From Draconibacterium sp. (GTDB lineage Bacteria; Bacteroidota; Bacteroidia; Bacteroidales; Prolixibacteraceae), in contig JALUZN010000316.1 of the NCBI GenBank assembly GCA_027011835.1, positions 1 through 22,287 on the forward strand: 22,287 nucleotides of DNA, written 5' to 3'. The notes beneath the pieces are model-generated. The model worked only from the letters and a program-made list of their open reading frames with translations. It had not been told where the DNA came from and ran no database searches. Every line of letters starts with the position of its first letter. Position 1 is the stretch's first letter. Of this stretch, positions 15,836 to 22,287 are shown in pieces. A program made the position numbers and the translations under genes.

Positions 15836-16018
15836 GAAGTTGTTTAAAGTTAAAGGGGATTTTCGAGAGTGACAGGTTGATTTTATTGGCAAAGCTCGGT
15901 TTTTATAGCATAGCCAAAGCTATGGTATAAAAAATAGCTGAAGTCCAATAGTCCGAAGGACTCCTTCGGAGAATCAATATGTTGCTCGCAGATTTTCAAT
16001 TTGACTTTAAACAACTTC
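15836..16018. repeat. MITE-like element with 19-bp terminal inverted repeats
   Basis: The left end GAAGTTGTTTAAAGTTAAA (15836-15854) is repeated inverted at 16000-16018 with one mismatch; weaker inverted similarity extends about 30 bp further inward. Inside are a hairpin CATAGC-CAAA-GCTATG (15909-15924, extended by TATA/TATA beyond one mismatch) and another, TCCGAAGGA-C-TCCTTCGGA (15952-15970). At 183 bp, with no credible gene of its own, it looks like a miniature inverted-repeat element. No clear target-site duplication was found. It fills most of the 300 bp between the SDR gene and the ferritin-like gene. Confidence 0.62.
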
Positions 16019-16032
16019 TTTAAATAATTTCG
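16000..16032 (+). promoter_or_regulatory. Candidate promoter of the ferritin-like gene, partly inside the MITE-like repeat
   Basis: TTTG (16000-16003) is followed after 21 bp by TAATTTCG (16025-16032), one mismatch from TAnnTTTG, 16 bp before the ATG at 16049. The -33 box lies in the right terminal repeat of the 15836-16018 element. Confidence 0.35.
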
Positions 16033-16048
16033 ATATAAACAAAATATT

Positions 16049-16504
16049 ATGAAGAATTTTAGCAACGTAAACGAGGTTTTAGATTTTGCAATCGACAGCG
16101 AACAACAAGCTGCCGATTTTTACGATAATCTGGCAAAAGAAGCATCGACAAAAGAGATGCAAAAAACATTCGACCGGTTTGCAAAAGAAGAGAAAGGACA
16201 CAAAGCACGTTTGTTGAAAATTAAAAACGAAGGAGTTTTTGAGACAAAAAAAGAGGACGTGTTAGACTTAAAAATGACAGACTATTTAGTGGCTGCCCCT
16301 GCATCGGGGAATATGAGTTATCAGGATGCACTAATTCTGGCGATGAAACGCGAAAAAGCAGCTTTTAAATTGTACATTAAACTCTCGGAAATTGTACAGT
16401 CAGACGACCTGAAAAATATTTTCAGGAAACTTGCCAACGACGAAGCAAAACACAAACTTAGTTTCGAGCTTGAATACGATACTATTATTTACAGAGAAAA
16501 TTAG
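16049..16504 (+). CDS. Ferritin-like di-iron protein (rubrerythrin-type, no rubredoxin domain)
   Basis: The 151 residues form a predicted four-helix bundle with two repeats of metal ligands: Glu18 (DSEQQAADFY) and Glu48-x-x-His51 (EEKGHK) in the first half, Glu102 (KREKAAFKLY) and Glu132-x-x-His135 (NDEAKHK) in the second. This is the rubrerythrin/ferritin-like arrangement. The C-terminal rubredoxin CxxC pairs of true rubrerythrins are absent. A role in peroxide detoxification or iron handling is inferred from the family; no partner gene is adjacent. The start MKNFSNVNEVLDFAIDSEQQ is unambiguous. A MITE-like repeat lies directly upstream and may provide part of the promoter. Confidence 0.87.
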   Translation: MKNFSNVNEVLDFAIDSEQQAADFYDNLAKEASTKEMQKTFDRFAKEEKGHKARLLKIKNEGVFETKKEDVLDLKMTDYLVAAPASGNMSYQDALILAMKREKAAFKLYIKLSEIVQSDDLKNIFRKLANDEAKHKLSFELEYDTIIYREN

Positions 16505-16564
16505 TTGCTGGTTCCCCCGGGTTCCGGTATTCGTATTTAGCTTTATACAACTTCTTTAACTTCA

Positions 16565-17065
16565 ATGTTAGAATTTTATATTTATGAGTTAAAAAGCAGA
16601 AAGATTCCAACTTGGGAAATAAGCATTTTAGGTGTTGTATTGGTCGTTTTGCACCTCCTTTTTCCCTATATCGAAATAAGTGTGTTACTTATTTTGTTTC
16701 TCATTTTTGCTGCTGTTTTTATTGCACAAGCAGAAAACAATAAACCCATAGGGAAAATATATTTTAGCTCGCACAAAATTAAAGTATCGACAAATACTAT
16801 TGAATTTCAAGAAAGTATTCACAACCTCGACAAGTTGGAGTTGGTTTATGGCGGGCACAGCGAAAAAATATTAAAAGGAAATTATGTTGGCCCGTTGACT
16901 CAATTCTCGGGAACCGACAATTATTTCTATCTCAGTAAAAAAAACAATGAATTTAAATGCCGTATTTTGGTTGAAAATGAAAACAGGGAGAAGGAATTAA
17001 TTGAATTGGTTAAAACCTGGGAGGCAATTGGATACGACATCAGCCAGATTGTAAATCTTATTTAA
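16565..17065 (+). CDS. Conserved-looking hypothetical membrane protein
   Basis: I do not recognise a named family. The 166 residues begin with a short polar stretch (MLEFYIYELKSRKIP). Two adjacent hydrophobic helices follow (about 18-34 and 36-54, with a short turn FPYIEI). Then comes a soluble part of about 110 residues rich in beta-type sequence (GKIYFSSHKIKVSTNTIEFQ, LDKLELVYGGH, YFYLSKKNNEFKCRILVEN) and a final helix with a tryptophan (ELVKTWEAIGYDI). The layout, two helices plus a PH-like beta domain, suggests a small membrane-anchored sensor or adaptor, but this is only inference. It starts 60 bp after the ferritin-like gene and ends 29 bp before the fucosidase gene. Confidence 0.7.
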   Translation: MLEFYIYELKSRKIPTWEISILGVVLVVLHLLFPYIEISVLLILFLIFAAVFIAQAENNKPIGKIYFSSHKIKVSTNTIEFQESIHNLDKLELVYGGHSEKILKGNYVGPLTQFSGTDNYFYLSKKNNEFKCRILVENENREKELIELVKTWEAIGYDISQIVNLI

Positions 17066-17094
17066 CACTAAAAATCGATAAAAAACAGAAACCG

Positions 17095-18393
17095 ATGAAA
17101 GCTCTTTTCACTGCATTCGCTCTTCTCTTCTTAACGCTGAACATTTCGGCACAACAACAAGTAAAATCCCAATCGATTAAAGATTTTCAGGACATGAAAT
17201 TCGGGATGTTTATTCACTGGGGACCGGTTACTTTACGCGGCACCGAAATTGGATGGTCGCGCGGGCACCAGGTTGCAACAAACGATTACGACAACCTCTA
17301 CAAAGAGTTTAATCCCGTGCTTTTCGATGCCGACAAATGGATTAAAACATTAAAAGATGCGGGGATGAAATACCTCGTTTTCACCACCCGCCACCACGAC
17401 GGTTTTTCTATGTGGGACACAAAATTTTCAGACTACAACATTATGAATTCGCCCTACAAAAAAGATGTGTTGATGGAACTGAAAAATGCCTGCGACAAAT
17501 ACGGAATACTATTCGGCACCTACTACTCTATTTGCGACTGGCGACACCCAAACTACCCAATTTCAAATATTAAAGGAGTTGACAAGCCAGATGCCGATAT
17601 GGACAAATATTACACTTTTCTGAAAAACCAAACCAAAGAGTTAATCGAAAAATACGACACTAAAATTCTTTGGTTCGACGGAGAGTGGGAAGCCCCGTGG
17701 ACTCACGAATACGGACAGGATTTTTACAACTACCTGAAAGGATTAAACAAAGATATTTTAATAAATAACCGCGTCGACAAAGGACGAAAAGGGATGGAAG
17801 GAATTACCATCTCCAATGAATTTGCAGGCGATTTTGCTACTCCCGAACAGCGCATCGGAACATTTAACGTTGAAAGTCCGTGGGAAAGTTGCATTACCAT
17901 TTGCAAGCAGTGGGCCTGGAAACCCAACGACAAAATGAAATCGCTCGACCAGTGCATTCAAACACTTCTGAAAACAGTTGGCGGCGGTGGCAACTTGCTG
18001 TTTAATGTGGGGCCAATGATGGACGGACGGATGGAACAACGACAAATTGACCGGTTAAAAGAGATGGGCAACTGGCTGAAAAAATATGGCGAATCGGTTT
18101 ACGGAACTACAGGCGGCCCCTATAAACCTACCAGCTGGATTTCATCGACACGAAAAGGAGATAAAATTTACCTGCACTTATTTAGCCTCGAGAACGATGA
18201 GCTGAAAATTCCCCTCCCTGGCAGTGCAGAGGTTAAAAGTTGCTCACTATTAAAGGGTAAAAAACTAAAATTCGAACAGACAAAAAAGGAGCTGATTATT
18301 CAGGTTCCTCAAAATTTAAGAGATAAAATTGCAACAACAATTGTACTTGATTTGAATAGCGATTCAGGAAAAATTAAGCCGATTGAGATTTAA
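17095..18393 (+). CDS. Secreted alpha-L-fucosidase, glycoside hydrolase family 29
   Basis: GH29 enzymes remove alpha-linked L-fucose by a retaining mechanism. A signal peptide (residues 1-19, ending NISA before QQQ) indicates export. The catalytic domain begins at FGMFIHWGPVTLRGTEIGWS (36-55). It contains RHHDGF (99-104), the segment ILWFDGEWE with the likely nucleophile Asp195, and GGGGNLLFNVGPMMDGRM. A C-terminal beta domain (about 345-432) completes the 432-residue protein. No SusC/SusD pair, sulfatase or fucose catabolic genes are seen nearby, so it is not obviously part of a polysaccharide utilisation locus. It starts 29 bp after the hypothetical membrane protein gene. Confidence 0.93.
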   Translation: MKALFTAFALLFLTLNISAQQQVKSQSIKDFQDMKFGMFIHWGPVTLRGTEIGWSRGHQVATNDYDNLYKEFNPVLFDADKWIKTLKDAGMKYLVFTTRHHDGFSMWDTKFSDYNIMNSPYKKDVLMELKNACDKYGILFGTYYSICDWRHPNYPISNIKGVDKPDADMDKYYTFLKNQTKELIEKYDTKILWFDGEWEAPWTHEYGQDFYNYLKGLNKDILINNRVDKGRKGMEGITISNEFAGDFATPEQRIGTFNVESPWESCITICKQWAWKPNDKMKSLDQCIQTLLKTVGGGGNLLFNVGPMMDGRMEQRQIDRLKEMGNWLKKYGESVYGTTGGPYKPTSWISSTRKGDKIYLHLFSLENDELKIPLPGSAEVKSCSLLKGKKLKFEQTKKELIIQVPQNLRDKIATTIVLDLNSDSGKIKPIEI

Positions 18394-18431
18394 TGCCGCG
18401 AGGTTAATTTTGCGTACCATAAGGAATTAAT

Positions 18432-18488
18432 GGCTAAAGCCGGGAAAATTACTCTAGTCTTTACACCGGGCTTAAGCCCGGTGTAAAG
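18432..18488. repeat. Palindromic (REP-like) intergenic repeat
   Basis: A perfect 30-bp palindrome with no spacer (18459-18488; half-site CTTTACACCGGGCTT) lies 17 bp downstream of a small hairpin, GGCT-AA-AGCC (18432-18441). No T-run follows, so it is not a typical terminator, though it may stabilise the fucosidase mRNA end. The GGCTAAAGCC core plus a second strong palindrome repeats the organisation at 2908-2995, suggesting one dispersed repeat family. Confidence 0.65.
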
Positions 18489-18553
18489 CAATAAAAACTA
18501 AATCTACCATAGGAAAAATCAGTTCGTCAGAGAAACAGCCGAACTAATCTACT

Positions 18554-18561
18554 TAGTTTTG
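18554..18561 (+). promoter_or_regulatory. -7 box for the DUF2892 gene
   Basis: TAGTTTTG fits TAnnTTTG fully and lies 43 bp before the ATG at 18605. No TTG is found about 20 bp upstream. Confidence 0.4.
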
Positions 18562-18604
18562 TTTAACTTTAACAACTTCAGTGTATAAATTAAAACAGAA
18601 GAAG

Positions 18605-18799
18605 ATGAAATGCAATATGGGAACAGTAGACAGAATATTACGAATTATTGTGGGATTACTAATTGCAATTACAGGAGTTTGGTTCGATAGCTGGTGGGGA
18701 TTAATCGGGCTCATTCCGTTAGCAACCGGACTATTTAAAGTGTGTCCGTTGTACATTCCATTAAAAATATCGACCACCGACAAAGAGGAAGCAAAATAG
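18605..18799 (+). CDS. DUF2892 family small inner-membrane protein
   Basis: The 64 residues start with CNMGTVDRILRIIVGLLIAITGVWF, the hallmark of DUF2892 (the membrane part of YgaP-like proteins). A second hydrophobic helix (GLIGLIPLATGLFKVC) and the conserved CPLYIPL follow. Two transmembrane helices are expected. YgaP couples this domain to a rhodanese; here no rhodanese gene or domain is present, so the protein stands alone and its role is unknown. I chose the ATG at 18605; an in-frame GTG at 18581 would add eight Lys-rich residues (YKLKQKK). It is a lone gene flanked by intergenic DNA. Confidence 0.85.
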   Translation: MKCNMGTVDRILRIIVGLLIAITGVWFDSWWGLIGLIPLATGLFKVCPLYIPLKISTTDKEEAK

Positions 18800-19102
18800 A
18801 ATTCAAAGAGCGACGTTAATCATTTGTTTGTAAACGAAATAACTATGAAACTTAATAGAAAACCTTGAAAAAAATTGAATTATAAAACACCAGGAATTGT
18901 ATTTTTAAATAAATTTGGAGATAATGTCGCACTTGCTTCTTGAATTTTCGATGTAAAAAGAGTAAAATATAAGAAGTTTATTTCATTATCTTTTATTTTA
19001 TTTGTTTGTCTTTTTTACATTGAACTTAACTTTATGGATTTTCAAACATTGTTTTCGAATACGTTTCCCATCGCAATAAAAAATAGTGTTTTTACTATTG
19101 GC
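18800..19102. other. AT-rich spacer without a credible gene
   Basis: No gene, strong hairpin or repeat was found between the DUF2892 gene and the promoter of the ROK gene. A 41-codon frame (19034-19159) overlaps the ROK start but looks like chance. Confidence 0.5.
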
Positions 19103-19133
19103 TTGCAACAAAACAGAATCAAAAATATCTTCG
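19103..19133 (+). promoter_or_regulatory. Promoter of the ROK kinase gene
   Basis: TTG (19103-19105), 20 bp of spacer, then TATCTTCG (19126-19133), one mismatch from TAnnTTTG, 22 bp before the ATG. The spacing is as expected for the Bacteroidota housekeeping sigma factor. Confidence 0.5.
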
Positions 19134-19155
19134 GATACACTAAAATAGTTAAATT

Positions 19156-20118
19156 ATGAAGCAGAAATATTTTATAGGAATTGATATTGGAGGGACAAAA
19201 TGCGCCATTGTTATTGGCGACGGCGACTTTAATATTTATAAACGGGTTCAGTTCGATACAAAAACAGAACGGGGATACAAGGCAATTCTTGACGAATTTT
19301 TCAGTTATCTCGACCAAGTTTTTCTTGAATTTCCCAAAGAGCAGGTGCGGCAAATCGGTATCAGTTGCGGCGGTCCGCTCGATTCTGAAAAAGGGGTAAT
19401 CTATTCGCCACCCAACTTGCCGGGCTGGGACAATGTTCCCATTGTAGAACTGTTTCAGCAGAAATACGGAATTCCCACGGCTATACAAAACGACGCCAAC
19501 GCTTCGGCACTTGCCGAGTGGTTAATGGGAGCCGGGAAAGGAACCCGAAATATGATTTTCCTGACTTTTGGTACAGGAATGGGCTCGGGATTGATTTTAA
19601 ACGGGCAACTTTACGCTGGCACAAACGATTTGGGTGGCGAAGTAGGGCATATCCGCCTTGCCGACGACGGCCCGGTCGGGTTTGGGAAAGCCGGTTCGTT
19701 CGAAGGATTTTGTAGCGGCGGCGGAATTGCTCAATTGGCAAAAACAGTAATTACAGCCAAAGTTGCCGAAGGAATTAAAAGCGACTTCTGCAACATTGAA
19801 AACCTTGAAAATATATCAGCAAAAACAGTTGCAATTGCGGCCAATAATGGCGATGCAGTCGCCAACGAAATAATTAAAATTTCAGCCGAATATTTAGGGA
19901 AAGCGCTGGCAATTTTAATTGATACACTCAATCCGCAGTGTATTGTAATTGGAAGTATTTATGCACGCAATGTAACCCTTTTCAAACCTCACATCGACAG
20001 GGTACTGCGTAAAGAGGCTATTCCGGCAGCCGTTGAGGTTTGCAGGATAGAACCTGCGCAACTGGGCGATTCAATTGGCGATTATGCCGCACTCTGCGTG
20101 GCAATTAACGAAGTTTAA
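19156..20118 (+). CDS. ROK-family sugar kinase lacking the usual zinc cysteines
   Basis: The 320-residue protein has the ATP-binding start DIGGTK (10-15), the sugar-binding/catalytic segment QNDANASALAE with Asp113, the GTGMGSG loop (139-145) and GGEVGH (Glu162, His165). ROK kinases usually continue with a zinc motif CxCGxxGCxE; here the segment reads GPVGFGKAGSFEGFCSGGG (172-190), with none of the three cysteines in place. The kinase core looks intact, so activity on a hexose or amino sugar is plausible, with altered structure at the zinc loop. It has no N-terminal helix-turn-helix, so it is not a ROK repressor. It sits 11 bp before a SIS-domain isomerase gene, almost surely one operon. It has its own promoter at 19103-19133. 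Confidence 0.9.
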   Translation: MKQKYFIGIDIGGTKCAIVIGDGDFNIYKRVQFDTKTERGYKAILDEFFSYLDQVFLEFPKEQVRQIGISCGGPLDSEKGVIYSPPNLPGWDNVPIVELFQQKYGIPTAIQNDANASALAEWLMGAGKGTRNMIFLTFGTGMGSGLILNGQLYAGTNDLGGEVGHIRLADDGPVGFGKAGSFEGFCSGGGIAQLAKTVITAKVAEGIKSDFCNIENLENISAKTVAIAANNGDAVANEIIKISAEYLGKALAILIDTLNPQCIVIGSIYARNVTLFKPHIDRVLRKEAIPAAVEVCRIEPAQLGDSIGDYAALCVAINEV

Positions 20119-20129
20119 TTTTAGAAAAA

Positions 20130-20771
20130 ATGGATAAGAACATAAAAATAGAACAGCTAATTCAGCGTTTTGAACAGCTGGATTTTTTGAAACCGGAGAT
20201 TAATAAAGTGGTCGATGCAATTGTTAATTCATATTCAAGCGGTGGTAAATTACTGGTTTGTGGAAACGGGGGAAGTGCCGCCGATGCCGACCACATTGTG
20301 GGCGAGTTAATGAAAAGCTTCGAGCGGAAACGTCCGGTTAATCAGAAATTAAAAGCCACATTGGAGAATATTGATGCATCGAGAGGAGAATATCTTGCAG
20401 ACAATTTACAACAGGGGTTCCCTGCCATTTCTCTAAATGCACATTCGGGATTAATCTCAGCAGTTGCCAACGATATAGATGCAGATATGGTTTATGCGCA
20501 ACAAGTTACAGGATACGGAAATAGTGGCGATATTTTAATCGGGATTAGTACTTCGGGCAACTCACAAAATGTAATTGATGCGCTAATTGTTGCCAAAGCA
20601 AAAGGACTAATTACCATCGGACTTTCCGGAAAAACAGGAGGAAAAATGAAAGCATACTGCGATTTCCTGATAAATGTTCCGGAAACAAGAACAGCGTTTG
20701 TTCAAGAGTTACACCTGCCGGTTTATCATACAATTTGTATGATGGTGGAAGATGCTCTCTTTAAAAAATAG
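20130..20771 (+). CDS. SIS-domain phosphosugar isomerase, GmhA-like
   Basis: The 213 residues contain the phosphosugar-binding SIS loop GNGGSAADADH (45-55) and STSGNSQNV (140-148). The two residues matching the GmhA acid/base pair are conserved: Glu59 in VGELMKSF and His195 in QELHLPVYH. GmhA converts sedoheptulose 7-phosphate to D-glycero-D-manno-heptose 7-phosphate for LPS core or S-layer heptose. An insert around 70-105 makes it about 20 residues longer than E. coli GmhA. No heptose kinase (HldE/HddA), GmhB or nucleotidyltransferase gene is nearby, so it may act on another phosphosugar, perhaps made by the ROK kinase 11 bp upstream. The start MDKNIKIEQL is clear. Confidence 0.87.
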   Translation: MDKNIKIEQLIQRFEQLDFLKPEINKVVDAIVNSYSSGGKLLVCGNGGSAADADHIVGELMKSFERKRPVNQKLKATLENIDASRGEYLADNLQQGFPAISLNAHSGLISAVANDIDADMVYAQQVTGYGNSGDILIGISTSGNSQNVIDALIVAKAKGLITIGLSGKTGGKMKAYCDFLINVPETRTAFVQELHLPVYHTICMMVEDALFKK

Positions 20772-20916
20772 ATGCTCAATCCAGATAGCTTTTGGGAAAT
20801 TGAGCAAAGCGAAATCACGAAGTCTATCGGGACAAAAAACTACGTATATGGTTTGGGTATATCAACAATAGTTAATCTTGATGAAGTATAAAACTAAATA
20901 ATTTAATATTTATAAA

Positions 20917-22032
20917 ATGGAAACAACAAATCAACCAAAAACAAATAAAAGGTTAAAATCGCTCGATACGCTGCGTGGGTTCGATATGTTTTGGATTATT
21001 GGCGGAGGTGCCATTTTCACCACATTGGCAAAAGCCACAAACTGGAACTGGGTGGAAGTAATTGCACATCAGATGCACCACACGCAATGGGATGGTTTTC
21101 GGTTCGAAGACCTGATTTTCCCCCTGTTTATGTTTATCTCCGGAGTTGCCATTCCGTTTGCCCTCACCAGTAAACTGGAAAAAGGTACTGCAAAATCGGC
21201 ACTTTATAAAAAAGTATTTATCAGAATGGTTTTACTCATTCTCTTTGGCTTTATTTACAACGGAGCACTACACACTGGTTTCTCGAACATGCGCTACCCG
21301 AGCGTACTGTCGCAAATTGGAATAGCTTATTTTCTTGCCGCGTTAATTATAATCAATACCACAACACTAAAATCAAGGATTTTTTGGCTTGTTGGAATAC
21401 TTGCCGGAATCGCTGCCTTGCAATTCCTTGTTCCGGTTCCCGGTTTCGGGGCGGGTTCTTTAACCCCCGACGGAAGTATTAATGCCTGGTTAGACCAACA
21501 TTTGCTACCAGGCAGATTAATTTATAATACCTACGACCCCGAAGGTGTTTTATGTATTGTATCGGCAACTTCGGTTACGTTAATGGGAACTTTTGCAGGA
21601 TTCATCTTTCGCAACAAAAATATTAATCCCAACAAAAAGACGGTAGCTCTTTTAATTATCGGAGCTGCTATTATAACCACAGCACTACTGCTTTCACCGG
21701 TCTATCCCATCATCAAAAAAATATGGACTGTTCCGTTTAATTTGCTCACCTCTGGAATTGGCTTCCTGTTAATTGCTCTGTTTTACTACGTCATCGACGT
21801 AAAAAAATGGGATGGGTGGATTTTCTTTTTCAAGGTAATAGGAATGAACTCGATTACCATTTATCTCGGACATCGAATCATCGACTTTTGGTATTCATCA
21901 AATTACCTTTTTGGATGGTTGGCTATCCCTGCCGGTAATTTTGGCGATGTAATACTTACAGTTGGAGTGATTACTCTCGAGTGGTTCTTCCTCTATTTTT
22001 TATTCAAAAACAAAATATTTTTACGGGTGTAA
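20917..22032 (+). CDS. Multi-pass acyltransferase, NagX/HGSNAT-like (DUF5009-type)
   Basis: The 371 residues start with RLKSLDTLRGFDMFWIIGGG (12-31), the signature of the predicted acyltransferase family related to heparan-alpha-glucosaminide N-acetyltransferase and NagX. A histidine-rich loop, HQMHHTQWDGFRFEDLIFP (51-69), follows, then about nine further hydrophobic helices to the C-terminus. The human relative moves acetyl groups across a membrane onto glucosamine ends; bacterial members are often near amino-sugar catabolic genes. Here the neighbours are a ROK kinase and SIS isomerase, 145 bp upstream, which fits an amino-sugar role but does not prove it. No promoter box with full consensus was seen in that gap. 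No terminator is clear downstream. Confidence 0.88.
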   Translation: METTNQPKTNKRLKSLDTLRGFDMFWIIGGGAIFTTLAKATNWNWVEVIAHQMHHTQWDGFRFEDLIFPLFMFISGVAIPFALTSKLEKGTAKSALYKKVFIRMVLLILFGFIYNGALHTGFSNMRYPSVLSQIGIAYFLAALIIINTTTLKSRIFWLVGILAGIAALQFLVPVPGFGAGSLTPDGSINAWLDQHLLPGRLIYNTYDPEGVLCIVSATSVTLMGTFAGFIFRNKNINPNKKTVALLIIGAAIITTALLLSPVYPIIKKIWTVPFNLLTSGIGFLLIALFYYVIDVKKWDGWIFFFKVIGMNSITIYLGHRIIDFWYSSNYLFGWLAIPAGNFGDVILTVGVITLEWFFLYFLFKNKIFLRV

Positions 22033-22042
22033 TTATTCAACG

Positions 22043-22129
22043 ATAAACAGAACAGTATTTGCTCTGCTTTTTGTGTTTATTTCTGTTTCGTGTAACATGG
22101 TTTCGAAACCTCGGAGAGCGGTGGACTGA
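22043..22129 (+). pseudogene. Possible decayed start of a lipoprotein gene
   Basis: A 28-codon frame beginning with ATA translates to NRTVFALLFVFISVSC (after the first residue), followed by NMVSKPRRAVD and a TGA. This has the shape of a lipoprotein signal peptide with lipobox ISVSC, but there is no ATG, GTG or TTG at its head and it stops 11 residues past the cysteine. It could be a remnant of a gene whose start codon was lost and whose frame was broken, or it may be chance. A different frame continues past the TGA (RWTDDEIYSIKLWFELRAGK, ending at a TAA), which would fit a frameshift. Confidence 0.3.
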
Positions 22130-22287
22130 CGATGAAATTTATTCCATAAAACTTTGGTTCGAATTAAGAGCTGGAAAGAGATAAACGATATATTTCTCAA
22201 TCCATTATTATGCTTAATGTTTGACTAGCAGGCTTTTAGAATGATAATAATTATTCGGATTTAATCACAGAATAAGATGGTTAAAAG
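22130..22287. other. Right-edge intergenic DNA
   Basis: AT-rich sequence with stops in all frames. Apart from the short out-of-frame continuation of the possible lipoprotein remnant, I see nothing here. Confidence 0.4.

Noticed and set aside
15883..16065. A 60-residue minus-strand frame with KICEQHIDSPKESFGLLDFSYF
   Set aside because: It lies almost entirely inside the MITE-like element, is translated from hairpins, and starts inside the ferritin-like gene. If repeat copies elsewhere keep the frame it would deserve another look.
16510..16530. GC-rich run GTTCCCCCGGGTTCCGG after the ferritin-like gene, considered as a terminator
   Set aside because: The pairing is short and no T-tract follows.
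18459..18488. The 30-bp palindrome considered as a fucosidase terminator
   Set aside because: No T-run follows on either strand, and it has no loop; a dispersed repeat is the better fit.
19034..19159. A 41-residue plus-strand frame starting MDFQTLFSNTF whose TGA overlaps the ROK ATG
   Set aside because: The ATGA overlap suggests coupling, but the ROK promoter (19103-19133) lies inside the frame and the sequence has no recognisable features.
1..22287. CRISPR array, tRNA, rRNA, prophage or large defence island
   Set aside because: No regularly spaced repeats, clover-leaf genes, phage structural genes or defence nuclease clusters were seen; RmuC and parDE alone do not make a defence island.

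Overview
The window looks like a chromosomal segment of a Bacteroidota bacterium, probably from the Marinilabiliales/Prolixibacteraceae side of the phylum (the order is an inference). Evidence seen in the sequence: AT-rich intergenic DNA, Bacteroidota -7 promoter boxes (TAnnTTTG) in front of several genes, few Shine-Dalgarno sites, a ribosomal protein S16 with a long Ala/Glu tail, a DUF4369-like/TlpA-like lipoprotein, an M13 lipoprotein peptidase and a GH29 fucosidase. No rRNA, tRNA, CRISPR array or prophage was seen.

Layout. 1-102: start of an IS1595-type transposase running off the left edge. 311-2765 (minus): ribosome genes rimM, rpsP and rlmN, with a hairpin terminator between rpsP and rimM. 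2766-3062: repeat-rich spacer. 3063-4115 (minus): ribD, divergent from prmC and a membrane-anchored EEP-family phosphodiesterase (plus, 4162-6142). 6234-7169 (minus): ribF. 7259-7846 (minus): parDE toxin-antitoxin operon with a palindromic operator set between its promoter boxes. 8067-11099 (plus): three closely spaced genes (redox-dead TlpA-like lipoprotein, LpxH, ketoacyl-ACP synthase III-like) ending at a strong terminator. 11175-13223 (minus): M13 peptidase. 13337-15748 (plus): rmuC and an NAD(P)-dependent epimerase/reductase. 15836-16018: a MITE-like element. 16049-18393 (plus): ferritin-like protein, a two-helix membrane protein of unknown role, and a secreted alpha-L-fucosidase. 18432-18488: a palindromic repeat. 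18605-18799: DUF2892 protein. 19156-22032 (plus): ROK sugar kinase, GmhA-like SIS isomerase and a multi-pass NagX/HGSNAT-like acyltransferase. The last 255 bases hold only what may be a decayed lipoprotein start.

How it fits together. Most genes are core housekeeping: ribosome maturation and modification, release-factor methylation, riboflavin/FAD synthesis and lipid A synthesis. Accessory content is limited to the IS end, parDE, the MITE-like and palindromic repeats, and the sugar-related genes on the right. I see no large, clearly new multi-gene system. The observations most worth checking are the cysteine-free TlpA-like lipoprotein, the ROK/SIS/acyltransferase cluster (its ROK kinase lacks the usual zinc cysteines), the 183-bp MITE-like element that may supply a promoter box to the next gene, and the parDE operator.
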